From an uncultured Bacteroidota bacterium (lineage in GTDB: Bacteria; Bacteroidota; Bacteroidia; Flavobacteriales; Flavobacteriaceae): a stretch of 64,000 bases of DNA. This document shows, piece after piece, positions 9,541-18,544 of the stretch. Numbering within the stretch: the stretch's first letter is position 1; each line of letters starts with the position of its first letter. Where the stretch lies: contig CACIKV010000005.1 of NCBI GenBank assembly GCA_902587325.1, positions 17,354 to 81,353 of the forward strand. Reading direction: 5' to 3'. The notes under the pieces are model-generated. The model ran no database searches. It saw only the letters and a list, made by a program, of their open reading frames with translations, and was not told the DNA's origin. A program made the position numbers and the translations under genes.

Positions 9541-10143
9541 ATGGCAGTAAGAATAAGACTACAAAGACACGGCAAAAAAGGCAAACCATTCTACTGGATT
9601 GTTGCAGCCGATTCAAGATCAAAAAGAGATGGTAAATTCCTAGAAAAACTAGGAATCTATAATCCAAACACAAACCCACCCTCAGTTACATTAGATGTTA
9701 ATGCAACTGTTAGTTGGATTCAAAAGGGTGCTCAACCATCTGATACAGCTAGAAATATCATATCCAAAGAAGGTGCACTTTTAAAAAATCATTTATTAAA
9801 TGGTGTGAAAAAAGGTGCATTAACTGAAGATGAAGCTGATAAAAAATTTAATGATTGGATAAATGAAAGAGATAAAAATATCGAGAAGAAATTATCTGCA
9901 CTAGAAAAAGAAGCTGCAGATAAAAGAAAAAAAGCTCTTGAACTTGAAAAAGAAGTTAGTGAAAAAAGAAAGTTAGCTGCTGAAGAAGCTGCTCTAGCTG
10001 CAGAAGAAGCACCTGCTGCTGAAGAAGCACCTGCTGCTGAAGAAGCACCTGCTGCTGAAGAAGCACCTGCTGCTGAAGAAGCTCCTGCTGCTGAAGAAGC
10101 ACCTGCTGCTGAAGAAGCATCTGCTGAAAAAGAGGAAAAGTAG
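9541..10143 (+). CDS. rpsP: 30S ribosomal protein S16 with long Ala/Glu/Pro repeat tail
   Basis: The first 80 or so residues are a standard S16 core (MAVRIRLQRHGKKGKPFYWIV, then KFLEKLGIYNPN). The protein is 200 residues long, while typical S16 has about 80-90. Extended C-termini occur in Bacteroidota S16. Residues 105-155 are a charged, probably helical Lys/Glu segment, and residues 157-192 are six copies of the six-residue unit APAAEE. The core helps assemble the 30S body. The acidic tail has no known role and probably projects from the ribosome. First gene of an operon with rimM and rluF. Confidence 0.97.
   Translation: MAVRIRLQRHGKKGKPFYWIVAADSRSKRDGKFLEKLGIYNPNTNPPSVTLDVNATVSWIQKGAQPSDTARNIISKEGALLKNHLLNGVKKGALTEDEADKKFNDWINERDKNIEKKLSALEKEAADKRKKALELEKEVSEKRKLAAEEAALAAEEAPAAEEAPAAEEAPAAEEAPAAEEAPAAEEAPAAEEASAEKEEK
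10009..10116 (+). repeat. Six in-frame 18-bp tandem repeats in rpsP
   Basis: Six adjacent copies of an 18-bp unit (gcacctgctgctgaagaa) encode APAAEE. Five copies are identical and one differs at the third base of its first codon. A degenerate seventh unit follows. Any gain or loss of one unit keeps the reading frame. Confidence 0.95.
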
Positions 10144-10168
10144 TATTAATTAACTACCTTTAATTTTA

Positions 10169-10684
10169 GTGAAAAATCAAGATTGTATTTATCTTGGAAA
10201 AATCTTAAAACCCTTCAGTTACAAGGGAGAGTTAAAGATCTACATTGAAGATTTTTATACAGATCAAATTAAGGGATTAAATTCATTTTTATTAAAGGTT
10301 CAAGGTTCTTATATTCCTTTTACAATTAAAGCAATAACAAAAAATAAATCAAATATTTTTAGAATCAGTCTTGATGGAATTGATTCAGAAGATTTAGCAA
10401 AAAAATTCGCAGGTGTTGAAATATACACTGAAAACAATTTGATAAAAAGTGCAATTTTAGGGAAAAATAACAACTATTTTTTTATCGATTATTTAATATA
10501 TAATAATAATTCAATTATTGGAAAGATTATTGATGTTGTAGAAAATAAAAATCAAGATTTATTTGAGGTTGTCTTTAATGAAAAAAGAATTTTAATACCA
10601 CTAGTTGATGAATTTGTAGTAAATATTGACAACGAGAATAAGAAGATAATTATGAATCTACCTGAGGGTCTTACTGATCTATAA
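10169..10684 (+). CDS. rimM: Ribosome maturation factor RimM
   Basis: This 171-residue protein starts at GTG, 25 bases after rpsP. The N-terminal RimM domain shows YLGKILKPFSYKGELKIYI, the typical G-x-I-x-K/x-G-x-x-G-E pattern. The C-terminal PRC-barrel-like domain begins near residue 95 and ends with ILIPLVDEFVVNIDNENKKI, the usual closing motif. RimM binds the S19 region of the 30S head and assists 16S rRNA processing. The position next to rpsP is conserved in many bacteria. Cytoplasmic. Confidence 0.92.
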   Translation: MKNQDCIYLGKILKPFSYKGELKIYIEDFYTDQIKGLNSFLLKVQGSYIPFTIKAITKNKSNIFRISLDGIDSEDLAKKFAGVEIYTENNLIKSAILGKNNNYFFIDYLIYNNNSIIGKIIDVVENKNQDLFEVVFNEKRILIPLVDEFVVNIDNENKKIIMNLPEGLTDL

Positions 10685-10690
10685 ACTATT

Positions 10691-11386
10691 ATGGAAACAA
10701 GAATAAATAAATATTTAAGTCAGGTTGGTTATTGTTCTAGAAGAGAAGCTGACAAGCTTATTGATCAAGGTAGAATTACAGTTAACAATAGTGTTGTTGA
10801 ACATGGTTATAAAATAACTCAAGGAGATATAATCAAAGTAGATAGTGAGAAAATCAATAATAGCATTAAAAGTAGAACATATCTGATTTTCAATAAACCA
10901 AGAGGAATTGTTTGCACTACAGATACTGAAAAAGAAGATCAAAATATTATTGATTACATCAATTATAAAAAAAGAATTTTTCCAATTGGCAGATTGGATA
11001 AAATGAGTGAGGGATTGATTTTTTTAACGGATGACGGTGAAATTGTAAATAAAATTTTAAGATCAAGATATATGCACGAAAAAGAATATTTAGTCACTGT
11101 AAATAAAAAAATAAATTCATCTTTTTTAGAAAAAATGGCTAATGGAATTCCAATATTGAATACAATAACAAAAAAATGTATTGTAAAATTTGTAAGTGAT
11201 TATCAATTCAAAATAATTTTAACTCAAGGTTTAAATAGACAAATAAGAAGAATGTGTGATTTTCTTAACTATAAAGTAAAAAAACTCGAGAGAATTAGAA
11301 TTATGAATATAAAGTTAGATGTACCAAGAGGAAAATGGAGGAAGTTTTCAAATAATGAAATAAATGAACTTAAAAATTTAATCTAA
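10691..11386 (+). CDS. rluF: 23S rRNA pseudouridine synthase, RluF type
   Basis: This 231-residue enzyme has an N-terminal S4 RNA-binding domain (RINKYLSQVGYCSRREADKLI, residues 4-24). The RsuA/RluB/E/F-type catalytic domain contains GRLDKMSEGLIFLTDDG, whose Asp is the catalytic residue. The conserved GLNRQIRRMC motif and the KLERIRIMNI segment fit the RluF subgroup (isomerisation of U2604 in E. coli 23S rRNA). It starts 7 bases after rimM, consistent with a translation operon. RluB or RluE specificity cannot be fully excluded by eye. Confidence 0.88.
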   Translation: METRINKYLSQVGYCSRREADKLIDQGRITVNNSVVEHGYKITQGDIIKVDSEKINNSIKSRTYLIFNKPRGIVCTTDTEKEDQNIIDYINYKKRIFPIGRLDKMSEGLIFLTDDGEIVNKILRSRYMHEKEYLVTVNKKINSSFLEKMANGIPILNTITKKCIVKFVSDYQFKIILTQGLNRQIRRMCDFLNYKVKKLERIRIMNIKLDVPRGKWRKFSNNEINELKNLI

Positions 11387-11388
11387 TA

Positions 11389-13401
11389 ATGAAACGTATT
11401 TTATCAACATTAATTTTAACTCTTTATACTTCAATATGTTTTAGTCAAAACATTAAAACTATTGATACAATTAATCTTGATGAGGTTGCGGTTAAAATCT
11501 TAAGGGAACCCAATAAAAAAAACTTATCAGTTTTTTCAATAAACTCAATAAGCACTGAAGAAATTCAAAGGTATGCCTCGCAAATAAATTTAAGTGAGTA
11601 TTTAAATCTCATTCCTAGTGTTTTTATAATGAACAACAATAATTTTGCTCAAGATGAAAGAATATCAATTAGAGGTTTTGGAAGTAGAGCAAACTTTGGA
11701 GTTAGGGGAATTAAAATTTTTGTAGATGATATTCCTGAAACCTTTGTAGATGGTCAATCTCAAATTGACAATATAAACTTTGAAATTATTGACAACATTG
11801 AAGTTTTAAGAGGAGTCAATTCTTCACTTTATGGAAGTTCATCTGGAGGTGTAATTTCAATTAGAACAATCGAAAATTTTAATGATAAATTAGTTAAAGC
11901 AAATTTATCATTAGGGTCATTTAATACATCGAAATTTTATTTTACGTACGGAGTAAATAAAAATGATAATAAATTAATATTACACTTAAATCAGACTAAA
12001 TCTGATGGCTACAGGGACAATAGTGAATTTAAAAATTTGAACTTCAATTTAAAGTATATTAAAGACTTAAATAAGGGAGAGTTAAAAATTATTGCAAACT
12101 ACTTAAACAGTCCATATGCTAATGACCCTGGAGGATTAAGATTTGAAGAGGTCAATGCAAATAGAAGATCAGCTAGAGATAGAAATTTACAATATGATTC
12201 TGGAGAAAAAGTTGAACAATTTAAAATTGGGATTCATTTAAAACAAAAATTAAAAGAAAATTTAGCATTACAAAATCATGTTTTTTTTAACAAGAGATTC
12301 TTCGATGGAAAGTTACCATACTCAAATGGTGGAATAATTGACTTAACAAAAAACTACTGGGGATATAATTTAAATATTATTAGATATGGCTTGTTGAATC
12401 ATAATTTTGGTTTAGAATTTAATAATCAAAGAGATTTAAGAAAACGAAATATTAATAACAATGGAATTTCAGGAGATTTAGTTATGAATCAGAATGAAGA
12501 CTATAAGAATTTCTCAATTTATTATTCAAATTCTTTTAATCTTGGAAAGTTTACATTTAACAACAGTATTAGATATGATCATAATAATATTGGTTTCTTA
12601 GATAATTTAAATAAAAACCAAGGAGATATTTCACTGAGCACATTCAGCCCAGCATCCAATATTAATTATGAGTTTAATAAATCAAATGAACTTTTTGTTA
12701 ATTATTCAAGCGGTTTTGAAACACCTACTTTGAATGAACTTTCATCTACTGTAGATAATTCTGGATTTAATGGCAATTTAAAAACTTCGAAATTTAATAA
12801 TCATGAAATTGGATATTCAAATTTAAAATCAAATAATAAAATTAAATTTAGAATTACTTATTTCTATTCAATATCTAGCAATGAAATATCACCTTATGAG
12901 CTAGAAAATTATCCAGGCCAAAAATTTTACAGAAATGCTGGTAAAACAGTTAGAAAAGGTGTCGAATCTGAATTTAAAATAGGGATAAGTAAAAAATTAT
13001 CTTTTGATTATATTTCATCAATAGGTTCATATAAGTTTTTAGATTTTACTATAGGTTCAAATAGTTTGAACAATAACAGAATGCCTGGAATACCAAATTC
13101 CACACACTACTTTAACTTAGATTTTAAATTAAATAATAAATTAAATTTATTGATAAACTGTAAATTAACTGGTGATATGTATGCAGATAATTTTAATAAC
13201 AGTAAAATAGAAAATTATTCGATTTTTAACCTGAAATTCTTGAGTCAGATAAACTTATCTAAAACCAAATTTAATGCATTTATTTGTTTAAATAATATAC
13301 TTAATAAGAAGTATTTTGATAATGTCAGAATAAATGCTTTCGGATCAAGATATTATGAACCGGCACCTGGATTTAATATTATGTTTGGTATAAGAAAATG
13401 A
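11389..13401 (+). CDS. TonB-dependent outer-membrane receptor
   Basis: A 670-residue receptor with signal peptide (MKRILSTLILTLYTSICFSQ). The plug domain (about 45-165) carries LSEYLNLIPSVFI, ERISIRGFGSRANFGVRGIKIFVDDIP and NIEVLRGVNSSLYGSSSGGVISI. A 22-strand barrel follows, ending in an aromatic-rich strand. There is no N-terminal carboxypeptidase-like domain, unlike SusC receptors, so uptake of a small chelate, vitamin or lipid-like ligand is more likely than a glycan. It starts 2 bases after rluF and overlaps the next gene by 4 bases (ATGA), so it seems translationally linked to the FAD enzyme. Substrate unknown. Confidence 0.92.
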   Translation: MKRILSTLILTLYTSICFSQNIKTIDTINLDEVAVKILREPNKKNLSVFSINSISTEEIQRYASQINLSEYLNLIPSVFIMNNNNFAQDERISIRGFGSRANFGVRGIKIFVDDIPETFVDGQSQIDNINFEIIDNIEVLRGVNSSLYGSSSGGVISIRTIENFNDKLVKANLSLGSFNTSKFYFTYGVNKNDNKLILHLNQTKSDGYRDNSEFKNLNFNLKYIKDLNKGELKIIANYLNSPYANDPGGLRFEEVNANRRSARDRNLQYDSGEKVEQFKIGIHLKQKLKENLALQNHVFFNKRFFDGKLPYSNGGIIDLTKNYWGYNLNIIRYGLLNHNFGLEFNNQRDLRKRNINNNGISGDLVMNQNEDYKNFSIYYSNSFNLGKFTFNNSIRYDHNNIGFLDNLNKNQGDISLSTFSPASNINYEFNKSNELFVNYSSGFETPTLNELSSTVDNSGFNGNLKTSKFNNHEIGYSNLKSNNKIKFRITYFYSISSNEISPYELENYPGQKFYRNAGKTVRKGVESEFKIGISKKLSFDYISSIGSYKFLDFTIGSNSLNNNRMPGIPNSTHYFNLDFKLNNKLNLLINCKLTGDMYADNFNNSKIENYSIFNLKFLSQINLSKTKFNAFICLNNILNKKYFDNVRINAFGSRYYEPAPGFNIMFGIRK

Positions 13402-14909
13402 AAAACAACGTTGTAATATTAGGTGCAGGCGTGAATGGATTAGTTGCTGCTAATTATCTAAAAAAAAATGATTTTAATGTAACAATTCTTGAGAAAAAGA
13501 ATTCTGTGGGAGGCGCATGTGTTAAAGATTCTACAATAATCAACAACAAAAAAATTGATTTTGCATATGGAGCTACAGTGTTAGGAATGATGCCAAATTT
13601 TATTTATAAAGAAACTGGACTATCAAAAAAAATAAAAACTTTTTGTCCCGATAAGCCTAAGCTTGTATACTTTGAAAATGAAAATTCTCCAACAAGAATT
13701 TATAGAGATATTACATTGTTAGAAAAAGAACTTAAAGATAGATGGGATGAAAAAGGTGATGTAAAAGCTTTTAGAAATGATGAAAATAAGGTAATTGAAT
13801 TTATTCAAAAAATTTGCAAAGAGGGAACCCCTCCAAATCTTGATCAAGCAGTTAACGAAATTGGACAAGACTTAACTGAACTTTGGATAAAAGGCTCAGC
13901 TAAAGACCTTTTAGATCACTATTTTACAAGTGAAAAAACAAAAGTATATATGGGTATGACAGTAATTGAAAGCAGTCCAACTTCATACAATGAAAAAGGC
14001 ACTTCTTTTACAATTCCATTAATGGATTCTGGATCCATTTTTGGTGGTTATTGGGGATTTGTTAAACAAGGAATATGGAAGATTTCTGATGAGCTTTTTA
14101 AGCTAAATAATGAACTTGGTATCGAAACAATTCTAAATTCAGAAATTAATGATATAGATATTAAACAAAGAAAAATATCTTATACTAGTAACAATCATGA
14201 TTCCAAGATATATTATGATTATCTACTTTTTTGTACTGATCCTCTTACACCTTCAAAAATTCTTGATGATAATGGCTCATGCATAGAGAAAAAAAATTAT
14301 TTAGGAAGCAGCGGTAAGTTAACAATGTTTTTTAAAAAACCTGTTGAATGGAAAAAAGAGAAAGCTCTTGAAACCTCTTTTAGATTTGTTTTTTCACAAG
14401 ATACTCTTGATGGCTTGAACGATTCAGGACAAATGGCATTAAACTCTCAGAATAATTATACACCTGGCTATATTCAAATTTATCCCGACGGTGCAGCTCA
14501 AAGAAAATTAAATAATTCTGAAAATTTTGACAAAATAATATGTTTCACAAAAAATTTCTCTTTTAATAAAAACTCTGTTGATCTAATTTATGCTGAACAA
14601 AATATTATTGAAAAAATTTCTAAGCTTATTAGTAATCCAGAAGATTTAGTTGGAACAAAATTTATAACGCCTAAAGATCTTAATGAGGTTTTCTTTTTTC
14701 CTAAAGGTAATATTGATCACTTAGCAATGGATGGATCACAAAATTTCGAAAAAAGAACTTTTTCTTCAGATCCCATAAATAATTTTTACAATTACAGTAA
14801 TCATGAAAATATTTTTTGTGGAGGTGCTGGTACATTTCCTTGTGGAAGTGTTTCAGGAACAGCAGGATATATGTCATCTAAACAAATAATTATGAAAAAT
14901 AAATGTTAA
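13398..14909 (+). CDS. FAD-dependent oxidoreductase, phytoene-desaturase/retinol-saturase-like
   Basis: This 503-residue flavoprotein opens with the dinucleotide-binding motif GAGVNGLVAANYLKK and continues with ILEKKNSVGGACV, typical of the CrtI/amine-oxidase superfamily. Near the C-terminus CGGAGTFPCGSVSGTAGY is the second FAD-binding motif. No signal peptide, so cytoplasmic. By family it may desaturate, isomerise or oxidise a hydrophobic, polyene-like or amine compound. It is not next to carotenoid genes here. The 4-base overlap with the receptor gene suggests that the enzyme may act on what the receptor imports, which is only an inference. Confidence 0.8.
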   Translation: MKNNVVILGAGVNGLVAANYLKKNDFNVTILEKKNSVGGACVKDSTIINNKKIDFAYGATVLGMMPNFIYKETGLSKKIKTFCPDKPKLVYFENENSPTRIYRDITLLEKELKDRWDEKGDVKAFRNDENKVIEFIQKICKEGTPPNLDQAVNEIGQDLTELWIKGSAKDLLDHYFTSEKTKVYMGMTVIESSPTSYNEKGTSFTIPLMDSGSIFGGYWGFVKQGIWKISDELFKLNNELGIETILNSEINDIDIKQRKISYTSNNHDSKIYYDYLLFCTDPLTPSKILDDNGSCIEKKNYLGSSGKLTMFFKKPVEWKKEKALETSFRFVFSQDTLDGLNDSGQMALNSQNNYTPGYIQIYPDGAAQRKLNNSENFDKIICFTKNFSFNKNSVDLIYAEQNIIEKISKLISNPEDLVGTKFITPKDLNEVFFFPKGNIDHLAMDGSQNFEKRTFSSDPINNFYNYSNHENIFCGGAGTFPCGSVSGTAGYMSSKQIIMKNKC

Positions 14910-14948
14910 AATTTTTTTATTAAAAAAAGTCTTTAATTAATTTTAATT

Positions 14949-15596
14949 ATGGAAATAAGTTTACCCAAAACAAATCTTTACAATGAACTTTTAAAAGTAA
15001 AAGGAAAAAGTTCAATAATCAATAAAAACCCTTTTTTTGAATTCGAGTATAATATATCAAAAATCGATTCTAATAAGTTATTCCATGTTAATCAAATAAA
15101 AAAAATATGTATAGACTACAGGTTGAGATTTTTAGAGCTAAATCTTTTTAAAGGTAAAGTTCCCAAAAAAGCTTATCAAAATTTAGAAAAATTTAAAGCT
15201 GACCATCCTAATTTAAAGTTTGATTTAAAAATAATGGCACCCTCAAAATTATTTGAACTTGAAAATTATGATGATCCTCTTCTATTTGCAAGTCTCGGAA
15301 ATGGTTATTACTATCTAATTCACAAGTGGGGTAATGATTTAAGTTTTTTTAGAAAGATATCGGTTTGGCCATTTAAAAATTTAGTGAATATTTTAACATT
15401 TATTTCAATAATATCTCTAGTAATTACTGCATTGGTGCCTGGAAATATTTTTTATTATGATGGTAAGCCAGGTACTCAATTTTTTATCACTTTCCTTTTT
15501 ATTTTAAAATCAGTAATCGCAATTTTTATCTATTACGGTTTTTCTTTGGGTAAAAACTTCAATGAATTTATCTGGAATAGAAAATACTTTAACTAA
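14949..15596 (+). CDS. Hypothetical protein with two C-terminal membrane helices
   Basis: A 215-residue protein that I cannot assign. Residues 1-140 are soluble and Lys-rich, with an LFELENYDDPLLFASLGNGYYYLIHKWG segment that looks like a folded domain. Two hydrophobic segments follow at about 148-167 (LVNILTFISIISLVITALV) and about 178-197, separated by a short loop. The C-terminus is FNEFIWNRKYFN. It starts 39 bases after the FAD enzyme on the same strand and ends before a bidirectional terminator, so it may be the last gene of the rpsP transcript. Confidence 0.75.
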   Translation: MEISLPKTNLYNELLKVKGKSSIINKNPFFEFEYNISKIDSNKLFHVNQIKKICIDYRLRFLELNLFKGKVPKKAYQNLEKFKADHPNLKFDLKIMAPSKLFELENYDDPLLFASLGNGYYYLIHKWGNDLSFFRKISVWPFKNLVNILTFISIISLVITALVPGNIFYYDGKPGTQFFITFLFILKSVIAIFIYYGFSLGKNFNEFIWNRKYFN

Positions 15597-15675
15597 TTAT
15601 AATTAATTTGGAATTTTGTTTTCATTATTCTAAAAAAAGAAATCAATTTTTAGACTCCTGCAATTAATAAAAAAA

Positions 15676-15703
15676 GGGACAATACAAAATTTTGTTTTGT
15701 CCC
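15676..15703. terminator. Bidirectional Rho-independent terminator
   Basis: GGGACAA and TTGTCCC flank an inner CAAAATTTTG palindrome, so the whole 28 bases fold into one long hairpin. A-rich DNA precedes it and TTTT follows on the plus strand, with the mirror arrangement on the minus strand. It separates the plus-strand gene ending at 15596 from tRNA-Leu ending at 15709 on the minus strand. The full gap between the coding genes, 15597-15916, contains only this element and two tRNAs; nothing else was seen in it. Confidence 0.75.
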
Positions 15704-15708
15704 TTTTG

Positions 15709-15794
15709 TACTCGGGGCGGGACTTGAACCCGCACGAACATTACTGCTCATTGGATTTTAAGTCCAACGTGTCTACCAATTCCACCACCCGAGC
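15709..15794 (-). tRNA. tRNA-Leu (TAA)
   Basis: An 86-base class II tRNA. The acceptor GCTCGGG pairs with CCCGAGT (first pair G-T), with discriminator A. The anticodon stem TTGGA/TCCAA encloses CTTAAAA, giving anticodon TAA. A long variable arm (TGAGCAGTAATGTTCG) and the T arm GGTTCAAGTCC are present. CCA is not encoded. It lies nine bases after tRNA-Gly. Confidence 0.96.
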
Positions 15795-15803
15795 ATTTTA
15801 ATG

Positions 15804-15875
15804 AGCGAAAGACGGGATTTGAACCCGCGACCCTCACCTTGGCAAGGTGATGCTCTACCCCTGAGCTACTTTCGC
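15804..15875 (-). tRNA. tRNA-Gly (GCC)
   Basis: Acceptor GCGAAAG pairs with CTTTCGC, with discriminator T. The anticodon arm CACCTTGCCAAGGTG gives anticodon GCC. The T arm is GGTTCAAATCC. CCA is not encoded. It sits 41 bases after mutS on the same strand, and no clear promoter is visible in that gap, so it may be co-transcribed with mutS and processed out. Confidence 0.97.
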
Positions 15876-15916
15876 AAAAATGGTAAGTAAATTTAAAAAG
15901 AAAATTAAAAAGACTA

Positions 15917-18508
15917 TTATTTTTCATCTGTTATTTTATTTTTCAATTCACTCAGTTTTACTAAAGCTTCCATGGGAGTAATATTATCTGTGTCAATTGC
16001 TCCTAATTCATTTTTAAATTCCTCATAATTTTTATTTTCCATGTCGAAAAAAGTTAATTGCATTTTAGAACTTTCATTAATTTGAATATCCTTATTTTCT
16101 CGATGAGATTTTTCTAGACTTTTTAAAATATTTTTAGATATTTTAATAATTTCAGAGGGCATCCCAGCCATTTTTGCGACATGAATTCCAAAACTGTGAG
16201 CACTTCCACCTGGAATTAATTTTCTCAGAAAAATAATATCCTTTTCAGTTTCTTTAATTTGTATGTTGAAATTTTTAACTCTTTTAAATTTATCACACAT
16301 CATATTAAGCTCATGATAGTGTGTTGCGAATAGTGTTTTTGCTTTTGTATAGTGATCATGTACAAATTGAGTTATAGCCCAAGCTATTGAAATTCCATCA
16401 TAGGTACTTGTTCCACGACCAATTTCATCTAATAAAATTAAACTTCTATTACTAAGATTATTAACTATAGAGGCTGCTTCTAACATTTCCATCATAAATG
16501 TAGATTCACCTTGTGAGATATTATCACTGGCTCCAACTCTTGTAAATATTTTATCAAAAAATCCCATCTTAAGTTTTTTGGCAGGAACAAAAGAACCCAT
16601 TTGAGCTAATATTGAAATTAAAGCTGTTTGTCTTAGTATTGCAGATTTACCAGACATATTTGGTCCAGTAATCATTAATATTTGTTGGTCCGTTTTATTG
16701 ATTCTTATATCATTAGGGATATAAGATTTACTTTCTTCTAAAGTATGTTCTATCACCGGATGTCTACCATCAATTACTTCAAAATTGTCAGACTCATCAA
16801 TTATAGGTTTTGAATAATTATAAGCTTTTGATGTTTCTGCAAATGATAATAAACAATCAGAATAAGCAACAATTTTGGCAATATCTTGTAAATTACTTAT
16901 GTGTGGGATTAACTTAGCTAACACTTTATTAAATTCAATGACCTCAATCTCTTTAATTTTTTCTTCAGCAATTAAAATTTTTGATTCATATTCTTTGAGC
17001 TCTTCTGTTATATATCTTTCAGCATTAACAAGGGTTTGTTTTCTAATCCAATTTTCAGGCACTTTATGCTTATGGGCATTGGTTACCTCCAAATAATAAC
17101 CAAAAACATTATTAAAAGATATTTTTAAAGAATTTATTCCTGTATTTTGAATTTCTCTTTCTAAAATTTTTTGGAGATGTTTTTTACTATTATTGAATAC
17201 ATCACGAAAATTATCAAGGCTTTTGTTAATTCCATTTTTAATGGTATTACCTTTGTTTATATTAACTGGAGATTCATCAAAAAGATTTTTTTCAATTAAT
17301 TGAACAACCTGATTAGAATCCTTAAATTTTTTTGATAATATCTTTAAATTTTTAGAGTTACTATTTAATTCTTTTTTGATTTCATAAACCTTTAAAAGGG
17401 AAAATTTAAAGTTTATTAGTTCTCTTGGATTTACCTTGTAATTTGTAATTTTTGAAATTATTCTTTCAATATCAATAATTGAATTATATTTTTCAATTAG
17501 ATTAGTAGTCGACAACTTAGAAAATTCTTCAACAATATCATGTCTAAATTTAATTTCACTTAGATCGACTGACGGAAAACACAACCATCTTCTTAAAAGT
17601 CTTGAACCCATTGGAGTGGAGGTTTTATCAATTATGTCTAAAACTGACTTTCCACCTGGAAATTTTGAATTAACCAATTCTAAGTTTGAGATTGTAAACC
17701 TATCCATCAATAAAAATGATTTATTATTAATAGGATTTATTTTTTTTATATGTACTAAACGCTTTTTGTGTGAATCCTCCAAATAATGAAGAATCATAGA
17801 TGCTGAAATCACACCTAAACTATTATCACTAATTCCAAAACCTTTTAAGGTTTTAACATCAAAATGATTGTAGATCTTTTTTAACGAGGTGTCAAAATTT
17901 ATCATCCAATCATCAACAAAAAAGAAATAATCTTCATTTATATTTTTATTTTCAAATAATTTTTTATCGGCTTTTGAAATAAGAATTTCTTTAGGCTCAA
18001 AGTTTTCAATAAGATTTAAACAATAATCAAATGAACCTTCACTTGAAATAAATTCACCAGTTGAAATATCAAGAAATGCTATACCAACATTTTTTTTACT
18101 AAAGTTAATTGCTGCGAGAAAATTATTTTTTTTCTGAATTAATATTTCATCATTTAATGCTACACCAGGTGTAACCAAATCAGTAACGCCACGTTTGACA
18201 ATAGTTTTTGTTAGTTTAGGATTTTCTAATTGCTCACAAATTGCCACTCTATGTCCTGCTTTTACTAATTTATGTAAATATGTATCCAATGAATGATGAG
18301 GAAATCCAGCTAATTTAGTTTCTTTATTTATTCCAGATCCTCTCCTTGTTAAAACAATTCCTAAAACCTTAGAAGTAACAGTCGCATCTTCATGAAAGGT
18401 TTCGTAAAAATCTCCAACCCTGAATAATAAAATTGAATCAGGATATTTTTCCTTAATCTTCCGATATTGCTTCATTAATGGTGTTTCTTTACTTACCTTA
18501 GAACTCAA
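15917..18508 (-). CDS. mutS: DNA mismatch repair ATPase MutS
   Basis: An 863-residue MutS1. The mismatch-reading Phe-x-Glu motif is visible near the N-terminus (FRVGDFYETFHEDA). The clamp and lever domains span the middle. The ABC-type ATPase has Walker A GPNMSGKSAILRQ near residue 613 and Walker B LILLDEIGRGTST near 690. It binds mismatches and recruits MutL. The start is TTG, supported by the conserved ETPLMKQYRKIKEKYPD that immediately follows; no ATG is available upstream in frame. Divergent from the SpoU methyltransferase, with only 36 bases between them. Confidence 0.97.
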   Translation of the reverse strand: MSSKVSKETPLMKQYRKIKEKYPDSILLFRVGDFYETFHEDATVTSKVLGIVLTRRGSGINKETKLAGFPHHSLDTYLHKLVKAGHRVAICEQLENPKLTKTIVKRGVTDLVTPGVALNDEILIQKKNNFLAAINFSKKNVGIAFLDISTGEFISSEGSFDYCLNLIENFEPKEILISKADKKLFENKNINEDYFFFVDDWMINFDTSLKKIYNHFDVKTLKGFGISDNSLGVISASMILHYLEDSHKKRLVHIKKINPINNKSFLLMDRFTISNLELVNSKFPGGKSVLDIIDKTSTPMGSRLLRRWLCFPSVDLSEIKFRHDIVEEFSKLSTTNLIEKYNSIIDIERIISKITNYKVNPRELINFKFSLLKVYEIKKELNSNSKNLKILSKKFKDSNQVVQLIEKNLFDESPVNINKGNTIKNGINKSLDNFRDVFNNSKKHLQKILEREIQNTGINSLKISFNNVFGYYLEVTNAHKHKVPENWIRKQTLVNAERYITEELKEYESKILIAEEKIKEIEVIEFNKVLAKLIPHISNLQDIAKIVAYSDCLLSFAETSKAYNYSKPIIDESDNFEVIDGRHPVIEHTLEESKSYIPNDIRINKTDQQILMITGPNMSGKSAILRQTALISILAQMGSFVPAKKLKMGFFDKIFTRVGASDNISQGESTFMMEMLEAASIVNNLSNRSLILLDEIGRGTSTYDGISIAWAITQFVHDHYTKAKTLFATHYHELNMMCDKFKRVKNFNIQIKETEKDIIFLRKLIPGGSAHSFGIHVAKMAGMPSEIIKISKNILKSLEKSHRENKDIQINESSKMQLTFFDMENKNYEEFKNELGAIDTDNITPMEALVKLSELKNKITDEK

Positions 18509-18532
18509 TACAAATAATTTATTGTTAAAATT

Positions 18533-18540
18533 TATTTTTG
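18533..18540 (+). promoter_or_regulatory. Possible -7 box giving a leaderless transcript
   Basis: TATTTTTG matches TAnnTTTG and ends only 4 bases before the ATG of the methyltransferase gene. There is no TTG at the expected distance upstream. If it is used, the transcript would begin at or next to the start codon. Confidence 0.3.
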
Positions 18541-18544
18541 GTTA

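Noticed and set aside
10009..10116. CRISPR-like array
   Set aside because: The repeats are directly adjacent without spacers, in frame inside rpsP, and encode a simple peptide unit.
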